Shown here: in pieces, positions 1 to 8,200 of the stretch | How positions within the stretch are numbered: the first letter of the stretch is position 1 | Layout: every line of letters begins with the position of its first letter | Source: Saccoglossus kowalevskii | Taxonomy: Eukaryota > Hemichordata > Enteropneusta > Harrimaniidae | Length of the DNA stretch: 15,008 nucleotides | NCBI RefSeq assembly: GCF_000003605.2 | Contig: NW_003105601.1 | Location: 160,682-175,689, forward strand | Direction: 5' to 3' | The notes under the pieces: model-generated | Database searches by the model: none | What the model was told of the DNA's origin: nothing | Seen by the model: the letters and a program-made list of their open reading frames with translations, nothing else | Translations under genes and position numbers: made by a program

Positions 1-301
1 CAGAATATAACACCATACATACTCTCAAGCAATTGCAGGAAAGGCTGGATAGGAATAGGCTGAAACACATTTTGAACATATGACCATATTTTTTCATTGT
101 TGAAAGTAACGATGTGTTGGGTATTTTATTTAATATATATTTTGAAAATCGGCCATTGTCTCAATTCTAAGAAACGGTCGAGCGCCATAAATGTCCTGAA
201 ATTAGCGTCAACGACATCGCAAGGTTATTGTGATATTATACACTGACACACAGCGTAGGTGGGCCATGGTGTCAAGTCTGTTTATGTAAACATGTCCCGC
301 G

Positions 302-311
302 CTATTTATAG
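302..311. promoter_or_regulatory. MEF2-type site
   Basis: CTATTTATAG fits the MEF2 consensus YTAWWWWTAR exactly. A second match, TTATAAATAG, lies at 14244-14253. In AT-rich DNA such words arise by chance, so this is a sequence match only. Confidence 0.2.
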
Positions 312-629
312 TCAAGTGTAATTTAGAAATTGCCCATCGGTGAATTCACAAAAATAATACACTAACGTTCATCACAAAAATGATTTTAAATTCTTTAACT
401 GTTTTTCATCTCGGCATAGGTCGTTCGTTTAACACACCTATCTCCATTTTCCCGCCAAAATGTTTGTCTAAACGTTTTCTGTAATTTTACTTGGATTTGA
501 CATTGTATATATAATTAAAATACGAGAATATTGTCCATGAAAACAAGCAGACAAAGAACGTTATTACGTGAGAAGTGTCAACAATAAACTTCTGGATTAA
601 GTCGCGCTCTCTGGCGATACATCAGTATT

Positions 630-698
630 TGACGTCACAGTGACGCTAGCAGTGTCGTTCAAATAAGGAAACTCTGAATTATCGGTCGTTATTTGCAT
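630..698. promoter_or_regulatory. CRE with half-site, plus POU octamer
   Basis: A perfect CREB/ATF palindrome TGACGTCA sits at 630-637. Three bases later comes a half-site, TGACGC, at 641-646. An exact octamer in reverse orientation, ATTTGCAT, lies at 691-698. CREB/ATF bZIP proteins bind the palindrome and POU-domain proteins bind the octamer. The CRE/octamer pairing recurs near 8062-8171. Function is inferred from motifs only. Confidence 0.35.
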
Positions 699-2035
699 TA
701 CGGCATTGTTTGTTTTAATGGCGAACGACGACAGATTAACGCTATGAACAATTTACAGTCATTTACGCCACAGAAAGCCCGTATCGCTAGAAAATAATAC
801 AACGGTATATAAGAAATGCCAGTATGTACGGGTTAATTTAGAAAGTGGTAAAACATCTGTCAACATGCTAGAATAGCAAATATGTCGTTCTCAGGCTGAC
901 GTCTAGCCATGATTTGTATTGTCTGCGACGACGATCTGTACCGATAGAGACAAGACATTCTCAATAAAATCAATTTTGCTTTTTCAAATTGGAAAATGGC
1001 TTTTCAGTTGAATTGAAATGCTATCTCCACAAAAAAACAGTACATGCACCACATTTCTTCAGTGAATTTGTAATCCAGACTATCCATGGTAATTGGAGAT
1101 TGTCATTGATTTGTAGATTCCTTTAATCAGTTTATGTTTGTACAACGTCTTTCCTGTACATGTCTAGAACTAGTCTGTATAGGTAGCGTTAAGCCAGAAA
1201 GAAAGCTGTATTCCTCGTCCGTATCTGTAGACCATCATCTAGACAGGTATTGTTGTAGACTGACATGCAGGCAGACGAACAGACTGGTAAAGAGCAAAGA
1301 GACAGATATATCTGATATATAACGCCCTATTGGTAATATGATTGATTTCTTCACGCAAATTGAAAATATGGAGCCATTTGACGACTTTTAGTTTTTAAAC
1401 AACAAATATAGCAAATATTAATGTTTGCGCTATATACCGGTAATTTCAGACAATGACCAAGGGGCGCTTTAATATAGCAGTGGCATGCATGGACTTTCTA
1501 ATTCTACCAACTTAACCAGACGCGTTTCCCAAATTAGTGTCAAAGTTGTAAAATTCTCATTAGATATGTTAATATGTTAAAGTTAGAAAAACGTGTCACG
1601 TGTTTCTGACATTTTGAATAGAACAGACAATCAGAAACATCGTCTACTCTCAGTAACTGTATTTACATGGCAGGCGACCGATTCATGTTTCCCATATTTA
1701 TCCCTGTGCAGAACATTTGGTGGCTTTGAGTTCACAAAGCTGTTTCATATACCATGGCTCTTCCCGTGTGAAATATCACTTTATCTTATATATTACAACA
1801 GTTCATTGTAATAATCTTCTATCATAGCTGACTATTTCAAAAGTATCTAATAGTTCGTTATATTGTTGGTTGTACACAATATACTTTGGTAGTTTCAAAT
1901 AACGAGTGAATGCTGTAACCGCGTATTCATTTTAAATCCTTCCAGCATCAAATGTGTTCCATCCGTACCTAGTGTCGATCGTAGTTATTCATAATCATAT
2001 ATCGTAGCGTCCCGTGTAATAAGACGATGTGATAA

Positions 2036-2350
2036 TATGAGGTTATTACGAGGATACCTCAAAGTATGCACGAAGACAGTACAACGGGAATATCGACCGA
2101 CGCGCAGCGGAGATCAATGCGACTGTGTACTTTCTGAGGATACACCATCGGAATTCTGAAATCCAAATTTTTTAGAACAGAATTAGCTATAACTTCTTTG
2201 TGTGGAGTTCGGTCAAACCCTGGTGGCAGCCTTGTTTGTTTCGAGGACGCTTACGCGCGTAATCATTCCATATTTGGAATTCGCATTTCCTAATATGGTA
2301 GGATGAAAACCCCGTAAAATACCGCAAAATTACGCCACGCTGTAACTTAT
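2036..2350 (+). repeat. Tandem repeat copy A of an unidentified family
   Basis: This copy starts with TATGAGGTTATTACGAGG. It continues through a shared block ending TATCGACCGACGCGC at 2091-2105, a block containing TTTAGAACAGAATTAGC near 2171, and a tail with AAAATACCGCAAAATTA and CACGCTGTAAC. The same blocks occur in the same order and orientation in copy B, about 342 bases downstream. Copy A is longer because it contains about 72 extra bases at 2203-2283. The first 24 bases or so include the inverted ends TGAGGT and ACCTCA. No reading frame is preserved between copies, so this looks like non-coding repeat DNA, possibly a non-autonomous transposon or a short satellite. Confidence 0.75.
2203..2283. 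mobile_element. Extra segment in copy A between 9-bp direct repeats
   Basis: In copy A, TGGAGTTCG (2203-2211) and TGGAATTCG (2275-2283) flank 63 bases absent from copy B, where a single TGGAATTCG remains. This fits either a small insertion with a 9-bp target duplication in A, or a deletion by recombination between direct repeats in B. The segment is fairly GC-rich and ends in a perfect CArG word, CCATATTTGG (2268-2277). Confidence 0.35.
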
Positions 2351-2377
2351 GTTGTTACGGTGACAGATGTATAACAG

Positions 2378-2638
2378 TATGAGGTTATTACGAGAATTCC
2401 GAAACGTGTGCACAAAGGCAGTACAGCGGCAGTATCGACCGACGCGCAACGACGGCGTACTGTCTGAATGCATACTTCGCGGTATCATCGTAGTAACGTT
2501 ATTATTATACAGCTTTTCCTTCAGAGGAATGCCGAAATCCCAAATGTTTAGAACAGAATTAGCGAACTTTGTGTGGAATTCGCATTTCCTTAATATACCA
2601 TAAAATACCGCAAAATTATGGCACGCTGTAACTCCCAT
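2378..2638 (+). repeat. Tandem repeat copy B of the same family
   Basis: This copy begins TATGAGGTTATTACGAG and shares AGTATCGACCGACGCGC (2431-2447), TTTAGAACAGAATTAGC, GGAATTCGCATTTCCT and ACCGCAAAATTA with copy A, in the same order. It lacks the extra 72 bases of copy A. The word GTGTAATAA upstream of copy A reappears after copy B near 2656, so a third, decayed unit may follow. Open frames of 78 codons (plus) and 102 codons (minus) cross this copy, but copy A breaks both, so they are not treated as genes. Confidence 0.75.
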
Positions 2639-2639
2639 A

Positions 2640-3319
2640 CACTATGGCTATTCTGTGTAATAAAGCAATATAATAAATAAATGTTGAAACCCAGTGTAAT
2701 AATTATGTGTCCATAGTACGTTACTAAAATCCTGGCACTCTGATAGGTCCATGCCGATTAACATTTTGAATTAGCTGTCTATCGCAAAGTAAGCTAATAT
2801 TCCGAGATGTTTGTGGTTTTACACATTGTCAATGCTGATATTCCTGATTTTTTAGATGTTGGCGTGTGTCGTATCAACTCTAGCAATGTCTAGTGATGAT
2901 TCGTCGCGGATTGTGAAACATCCACATTTGACTTTTCTTTAAAATTAGTAATTATGCTTCCTCCCCAAATGAAAAATAAAGTTATAACTCACAAAATATC
3001 TATATTTTCTAGATCGTGCACGGCGTGTGGTTATGTAAGTGAGTCAGAATGCTCTACGAATTTGAACACGCTTTGTGAAAAAACAAATTAAATTCATAAC
3101 TAGTTTAATAAATGTGGTATCGTAGGGTCACTCATGAGATATCTTCGACGTGTTAATGTAAACTATGTTTAAATCCATACATCATGATTTCTATGTGCAA
3201 AAAAGCTTTGACATAATAGTATGTTCACATCGTGCAATAACAGTCATATTTCTTGATGGATTGTTAAAAATTGTACTGATTCAAAACTTTATGGTAAATA
3301 TGTATCAGCGATATAAAGC
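2640..3319. other. AT-rich non-coding stretch
   Basis: Nothing coding is supported. The start may hold a decayed extension of the tandem repeat (GTGTAATAA words near 2656 and 2695). The rest is unique-looking AT-rich sequence. A plus-strand frame open from 3165 into the GC-rich patch has no protein-like features before the patch. Confidence 0.5.
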
Positions 3320-3450
3320 CAGGTTATATAACCCACGCGTCCGTGCACCTCCGGTGGGCTGGATTTGTCCATTGATTTGTCTTTTTTTGCGGGCTGGGGG
3401 ACGGGAACGCCTGGCGCGCCTCCTCCTAAATCCGCACGTAATCTTGGTAG
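3320..3450. other. GC-rich patch, possible repeat insertion
   Basis: This segment is far richer in G and C than its surroundings and begins abruptly after the palindrome TTATATAA (3324-3331). It contains ACGCGT, GGCGCGCC (3413-3420), several CpGs and G-runs around 3390-3405. Both strands stay open here (117 codons plus, 72 minus), as often happens when TA-rich stop codons are scarce. It could be a fragment of a dispersed element or a small CpG-rich promoter. The TATA-like palindrome next to GC-rich sequence would fit a promoter, but no transcript can be proposed. Confidence 0.4.
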
Positions 3451-3529
3451 TAATAACTGATGCTTCAAGCGCTGTGCTGTCTAAGTCCAGTATGATGACG
3501 ACGTTACATTCCCTGTGAAACAAAATTTG

Positions 3530-4090
3530 TAATCGAGAGAAGTGTCTGGCATTGGCATGGGGAATACGTAAATTTTAACGATACCTCCCTTTCAAAAAAT
3601 TGTGAATTTAGACAGACTATCAAGGTTTGGTGTACAGTTATAGGGGTATCGTAATCCGTGGAAGCAATAACACAAGGGCTAATTATTTGATTTGAAGTAC
3701 CAAATAAACTTGTAAATAATGTAGAATAAAGGTTGAGTTGTACCTAGATAGTTGACTCTAGGGGATCCCACACAATGTAATAACGCATAAGTGAACACCC
3801 ACTTGGGTATTTCTATGGACGTATGGAAGTTGTTGCCTTTGAAGTGTCGTCTGTGGCATGCCTGGTAGGCGACCATGATTAAATGAACACGCGTATATAC
3901 ATTAGTGAAGACACTGATTAGATGTAATTTACATCATTTGGAATAATAAAAAATGAAAGTGACCCCCCCACACACACACTGTAAAATTATATGTGGTCAG
4001 TATTTGCAATTCTCAAATATATTATGCTTTTGATAGGAACAAGACAGATTGGTTCGTCCATACATTCTAATTTTGACAGATACAGACAGA
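3530..4090. other. AT-rich non-coding stretch with a short CA tract
   Basis: No supportable gene. A run of seven C (3963-3969) leads into five and a half CA units (3969-3979), followed by CTGTAAAATTA. The minus-strand frame of 65 codons at 3679-3876 is not protein-like. Confidence 0.5.
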
Positions 4091-4378
4091 TTAGTAGTCC
4101 GGATTACATTCATCGACCTCATTATCACTTGTACTTGTTAGTAGATTGTATCGCATATTGATGAAATAACAACACAGTGGGCCGTGTGTTTGCATACTGA
4201 CACAGACTCGTTCAGATGGTATCACTTCATCGTTCCTGGACAGATTACAACTTAAGGTGGCATCTAAGATTGTGTTGCCTAGTAACAGATCGAACGCATT
4301 AACCAGCACAAGTAAAATTATTCCGAGAAAGTTTAACAAAATATTTCTACTAATGTGATGTTTTTTTAAAGACATCAT
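4091..4378 (-). CDS. Possible small membrane or secreted protein
   Basis: I do not recognise this protein. Counting from the first ATG of the frame (two ATG codons in tandem at 4378-4373), it has 95 residues. There is a basic N-terminus (Lys5, Lys6, Arg11), then an uninterrupted hydrophobic run at about residues 13-26 that can be read to 33, then a polar tail. The tail has five cysteines (44, 59, 69, 70, 91), one N-glycosylation sequon (Asn45-Leu-Ser) and an acidic C-terminus. Val26 and Ala28 would fit the -3/-1 rule, so this could be a cleaved signal peptide. Otherwise it is a type II membrane anchor. The frame stays open upstream to 4456, after a TAG at 4459-4457, adding an acidic stretch, so it could also be an internal exon. 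I see no clear splice sites, TATA box or polyadenylation signal on this strand. At this length, chance remains a serious alternative. Confidence 0.28.
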   Translation of the reverse strand: MMSLKKHHISRNILLNFLGIILLVLVNAFDLLLGNTILDATLSCNLSRNDEVIPSERVCVSMQTHGPLCCYFINMRYNLLTSTSDNEVDECNPDY

Positions 4379-4459
4379 AGTTGGTCTAGCGGAGGCTGTC
4401 ACAACTTCCTCTTGTTCATCATCACGCCGATTTGTATTCGAAATGTAACATTGCGACTA

Positions 4460-4806
4460 ATGTGTTACTATGACTTTACGCAATATTTGTTAAAAGGGTT
4501 TGTATTGACAATTATCAAGACTTCCTTGGTTTTGTGGTCTAAAGTCTAAAGTAAATACCCGTGTACTCTGCTGTTTGACTTGCTGCATGTGTGATGCATA
4601 CGTGATTTCCAACTCATTGGTCTATACTAGACTTGCTATTTATTGTGAGACTGAATAAAGAACATTCAATTTAAATTATCATTAAGTCGAGCCAAAGAAA
4701 AAATAACAATTGATGTTTATGCCCCGTCAACGTTTGGGTTTATATCACGATGACTTATTTAGCGTTATTTCTATGTAGTTTGAAGCTGTGACCTCAGCAA
4801 CATGTG
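4460..4806. other. AT-rich non-coding stretch
   Basis: No gene, RNA or repeat is recognisable between the possible minus-strand frame and the TGAA microsatellite. An AATAAA word on the plus strand near 4655 has no associated gene. Confidence 0.5.
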
Positions 4807-4873
4807 TGAATGAATGAATGAATGAATGAATGAATGAATGAATGAATGAATGAATGAATGAATGAATGAATGA
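4807..4873. repeat. (TGAA)n microsatellite
   Basis: A perfect, uninterrupted tetranucleotide tract of 67 bases, nearly 17 units of TGAA (TTCA on the other strand). The lack of interruptions suggests it is young or still changing length. It produces a low-complexity minus-strand frame with a His-Ser-Phe-Ile pattern, which is an artefact. Confidence 0.98.
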
Positions 4874-5802
4874 CAGAAAAAATGATCGAAAATCGGTTTG
4901 ACGCCAGTCGTCTGGGTCTTCCAGTCATCCAAACTGTCATGTGCAAATGAGCCCAAATATTGATTTAATACTGCTTTCCTCAACTAAGTCGAATCTAATT
5001 TAAGGCACTAATTCATTCACAGCCATGTGAATCAATTTCATTCCGCTGTGCCAGTAACAATACTGCAAGCAAAACACGCAGTATGTGGCGCATTCATTAA
5101 CTGTTTGGAAAGTTAGAGACGGGCAGGTAGATATAATATTCTTTACAATAATAACTACAAAAGCCATAATTACATTAATCTGAGAGTAAAATTCAACGAA
5201 TCACCGCGTAGTGCAGCGAATCAATCGTGCTTTATATTAACCCTTAACATAGAACGTGTTTCTGAGCTTTGCTATCTGTGAGAGGGGTTGGCATTGATTG
5301 TCGACATTTGACCAACTATCCTTTCTGTATTGATGTTTGAGATTTCGATTAATGCTCGGAGCCAAATCACGGTAATTATGGTATGTGATTGGTGCTGTGA
5401 TTAGTCCTGATGGATTTAAATGATTAATTTACCATTAATCTTGCTGCGCAGATTTTGAAGGTGTAATTCAACGAATTACTCAGCTGCTGGGAGTAATGAA
5501 CGATGAAGAAACAAGTACACGTAGCTATAGGCGTGTCTGCGCATGTGTACAATACGCTGCGTTTGACACAATATATACGGTGGACTATTGAGGCTACATC
5601 ATCGTACATGGATCATTTATTATATACATACGTATTGTCATGCCAGGCACTGTACCATAAGCGTTTAATTATTCTTTGAAATTCATCTTCTCAAGCATCA
5701 CCATTCTGCATCAGTCAGCCTATTTTGATTCGTGGACTAAAACATCGTCTGCTTCGAATAGCCTTAAAACCATTAATAAGTCAATTGGAATATTTTGTTG
5801 TT
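4874..5802. other. Non-coding stretch with short hairpins
   Basis: No gene is supported. The 61-codon minus-strand frame at 5424-5609 is Cys-rich by chance and has no domain features. Short inverted repeats cluster at 5422-5497. The 12-mer AATTCAACGAAT occurs at 5190-5201 and again at 5466-5477, each preceded by ATTAATCT, so a faint diverged duplication is possible. Confidence 0.45.
5422..5497. other. Cluster of three short hairpins
   Basis: GATTAAT at 5422 pairs with ATTAATC at 5434. GTAATTC at 5463 pairs with GAATTAC at 5473, with a 3-base loop. ATTACTC at 5475 pairs with GAGTAAT at 5491. The last two overlap, so they are mutually exclusive. Stems are only 7 bp each and AT-rich, so chance is likely. 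Confidence 0.25.
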
Positions 5803-5831
5803 CGTACAACGTAAATTGAAAAAATAAATTC

Positions 5832-6060
5832 CGTAATTCTGTAATCACAGGCTAGACGTACAACGTAATCAATCAAATATTTTTTTTCGTACACTGTAAA
5901 AATGTGTCATTTTTTTCGGTACGTACATAAATTTTCTTAGTTTTCTTTTTTAATTTTCCGTAAAATGTAAAATAACCTTTATTTTCTCTGTAAACATCAA
6001 TTTTCACTGTAAACTGTAAAAACGTTTTTTTTCCTTGTCAATTGTAAAAAAACCGTACTA
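5832..6060. repeat. T-rich segment with recurring CTGTAAA/CCGTAAA words
   Basis: The plus strand alternates long T runs with CCGTAA, CTGTAA, CTGTAAA (5894, 5988 and a tandem pair at 6007-6020), CCGTAAAATGTAAAA and TTGTAAA. CGTACAACGTAA appears twice just upstream and at the start (5803-5814 and 5857-5868). This internal repetitiveness and strand asymmetry resemble the body of a decayed non-autonomous transposon or a cryptic satellite. No terminal repeats could be fixed. Confidence 0.4.
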
Positions 6061-6244
6061 GCTACCCCCTTTGCCCCCTCATTTTTTTAAATTCCTGTCG
6101 TGGATTTTGTAGTCGCAAAGCCTTCACATTGTAATAATTATAAAAGTGCACATTTTTCAAATTATTATGTAAATACTGTTGTAGTCCGAAAAAAAACCTT
6201 ATGACGTTTTACCTAGTGAAATGTTACTGCGGCAATGCAAACGG
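6061..6244 (+). other. Possible 3' part of a retroposon before the AAAT tail
   Basis: The segment starts with two C-rich words (CCCCCTTTGCCCCCTC) and runs into GCAATGCAAACGG, which joins directly to the AAAT tract. SINEs and non-LTR elements often end in such simple AT-rich tails, so the tract may have grown from an element's 3' end. This is inference from arrangement only. No reverse transcriptase or RNA polymerase III box is visible. Confidence 0.2.
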
Positions 6245-6246
6245 AA

Positions 6247-6309
<63 letters not shown>

Positions 6310-6311
6310 AT
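6245..6311. repeat. (AAAT)n microsatellite
   Basis: A perfect tract of 67 bases, nearly 17 AATA/AAAT units, with no interruption. It may be the expanded tail of a retroposon lying upstream on the plus strand. Confidence 0.98.
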
Positions 6312-7384
6312 TACATCATTCTGAACTTCATGATTTTTTCCTATATATGAAATTGTCGTTCAGTAACATTTTCCATGAATGATGATTTTTCTTGTTGTTG
6401 CTTTGCTGGTACAGATTTCCAGGAAAAATTATAACCATTGTTATAAATACACAGTGACAAATGGTAAATATGTCGTATTGAAAGTGGTAGTTAACAATCA
6501 CAATCCAGTAAATTCCGGTAATATTTAAGCATACGGAAATATTCCATTAATCGATGTTTTACTGCCAATTTGTTGAAGGATGAAGGTTCTGAAGCACTGT
6601 CCGAAATTTTATTCTGAATAAAAACAATGGACTGCAATTACCAACTACTACTTTCACAATCTGATTTTCTATAAGGGCTGCGACAGACGTGTTTGAGTAA
6701 AGAATGACAATTATTTGGTTTTGTTCAAATTGAAAGTAAATATTTGTATTCAACCAATGTCTATAATCGGAGTCTGAGCAGATTTGACGTTATTTGTTAT
6801 TACATTAATGCAGCTGTCATTATTTCTGACATCAAATCAATCACAGAATGCTCTCTTCATAGTGTGTTTATTATATTTTCGTATAAAATACATGAAACAT
6901 AATTATTACTGTCTTAATTGGTTTTCTGTTCACCGCAGAAGGCAATAATTTCTTTCCATGGAGAGAAAGAGTTCTGGATGGCTTACACGTTTTTCCCGTT
7001 AAAACGTTTGATTTGAAACCATTACGTGCGACTTGTCATGGTAAGTCGAACACTGCGTTACGTGTTCTTCTCTGTAGACAGTTCGCGTTAACGTGTACAT
7101 AAACCCTGTTATACGCATTCATAGACATAAGCAATATGTGTGTGTATTAACTGACCTATGTTATAGCTAATACAACATACCAGTCATATGTATGTGTAAC
7201 TACACTCGTGATAAATTCAAAAAAAAATAAAAGTAACGGCACACATCATAGATGCCAGTACACACTTTTAACAAGAGAAAACTACCAGTATTCTTGGCAC
7301 GTCCGTTCAATCCATTGGCAGACGTTAATACTGGAGTTTGCATTTACATTTGAATGGGTAGATAACGACCACGCTTGTGACTTG
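6312..7384. other. AT-rich non-coding stretch
   Basis: No gene, RNA or clear repeat is visible in this stretch. The 64-codon minus-strand frame at 6559-6753 lacks protein-like features. Confidence 0.5.
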
Positions 7385-7565
7385 TGAAATGCAAATAATT
7401 GGTATGTTCGGATGGTTAGTCAGATGTCGCAGTTCGAATCGTACCGTAGGCTCATATAGTTTTAGTTGAATCCATGACCAAACTGTGACCTGGGTAGTTT
7501 TGTGCGTAGCACGGTCAATGACACTGACAGAGCACTAGGTCGTAGCAAGGTTATGGATGAAAGGC
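7385..7565 (+). mobile_element. Possible tRNA-derived SINE fragment
   Basis: AGTTCGAATCG at 7431-7441 contains the core of an RNA polymerase III B box (GTTCGAATC). About 20 bases upstream lies GGATGGTTAG, reminiscent of the D-arm side of a tRNA, and GTCGCA precedes the B box as in many tRNA T-arms. The T-stem pairing and acceptor stem are broken, so this is not a working tRNA. A more GC-rich non-tRNA body follows to about 7565. No A-rich tail or target-site duplication was found, and the A box is poor, so an old or truncated copy is the best reading. Confidence 0.35.
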
Positions 7566-8200
7566 GGGGTTTGTAACTAATTAGACTAGAACACTATGGG
7601 AGATAATCGAAGACCTATTTAGATGTCCGTAGACTATTACTGAATAATGGTGTACACGATTCTACTAGACACGTTACTAAAATATGTACATTACACAGGG
7701 AATAGACATTAGCGGGAATGCGGAGTGAAACTCAACACCGAAAGGTGTTCCCATGTGATATATCATAGTTCAAACATGACGTCATTGGATTCGGATCTCT
7801 TATCCGCTAACGATCATTAACTTATATGTTTGATTGATGATATGTAATCACAAGTGCTACTTTTGCATTTCTTCTACATATTTGTTATACAAGGTTTGAT
7901 GTTGTCCTTACGTATCCTTATGTACCATCAATGTAAATGATCGGTAAAGTGATTTGTAAGATTTTTTTTAACCTTCAATCCCGAAGTGTTGTGGTCGTAG
8001 TTCGTAGGCCTCAGAACATCAGAAAAAATCAATTAATATTCATGTATGTGAACTATAATTCATTTGCATACAATTCAGAAATTCGTAACAATATGGAAAT
8101 CGTATTTGTATTAAGTTAATATTACAGTTTATCGCATATATTTTGTTTTTATTATTTGACGTGTGACGTCATATGTGCCACATGTCAACTGCAATAATTA
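7566..8200. promoter_or_regulatory. Non-coding stretch with two CREs and an octamer
   Basis: TGACGTCA occurs at 7777-7784 (within ATGACGTCAT) and at 8164-8171. The second is directly preceded by a half-site, giving TGACGTGTGACGTCA (8157-8171). An octamer, ATTTGCAT, lies at 8062-8069, and AATTAATATTCATG at 8031-8044 recurs at 11980. Paired CREs and an octamer within about 400 bases fit an enhancer or promoter bound by CREB/ATF and POU factors, but no transcription start is identifiable. The 60-codon plus-strand frame at 7937-8119 looks like chance. Confidence 0.3.

Larger units (their letters stand above)
1..2035. other. AT-rich non-coding stretch, no gene seen
   Basis: No frame on either strand stays open long enough, or has protein-like composition, to support a gene. 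The two longest frames, of 60 to 72 codons near 1134 and 1593, are ordinary chance openings. Recognisable short motifs are a MEF2-type CTATTTATAG at 302-311, the CRE/octamer group at 630-698 and a TATA-like word at 806-813 with no reading frame behind it. No long repeat was found. This may be intergenic or intronic sequence. Confidence 0.6.

Noticed and set aside
806-813. TATA box TATATAAG
   Set aside because: No initiator, reading frame or transcript feature follows, and such words are common in AT-rich DNA.
2330-2638. 102-codon minus-strand and 78-codon plus-strand frames across repeat copy B
   Set aside because: The sister copy at 2036-2350 breaks both frames and contains extra bases, so there is no sign of selection for coding.
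3389-3405. G-quadruplex in the GC-rich patch
   Set aside because: Only three G-runs of three or more are present, so a standard four-run quadruplex is not formed.
3165-3518. 117-codon plus-strand frame
   Set aside because: It is open mainly because the GC-rich patch lacks stop codons. The part before 3320 has chance composition, and the opposite strand is open over the same patch. No motif supports a protein.
4771-4983. 70-codon minus-strand frame with a Phe-Ile-His-Ser repeat
   Set aside because: It is the translation of the TGAA microsatellite.
4807-6311. CRISPR-like array
   Set aside because: The repeats are contiguous tetranucleotides without spacers, and the sequence looks eukaryotic.
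7389-7460. Functional tRNA gene
   Set aside because: The B-box core is intact, but the T-stem and acceptor stem do not pair and the A box is poor, so a decayed SINE head is more likely.
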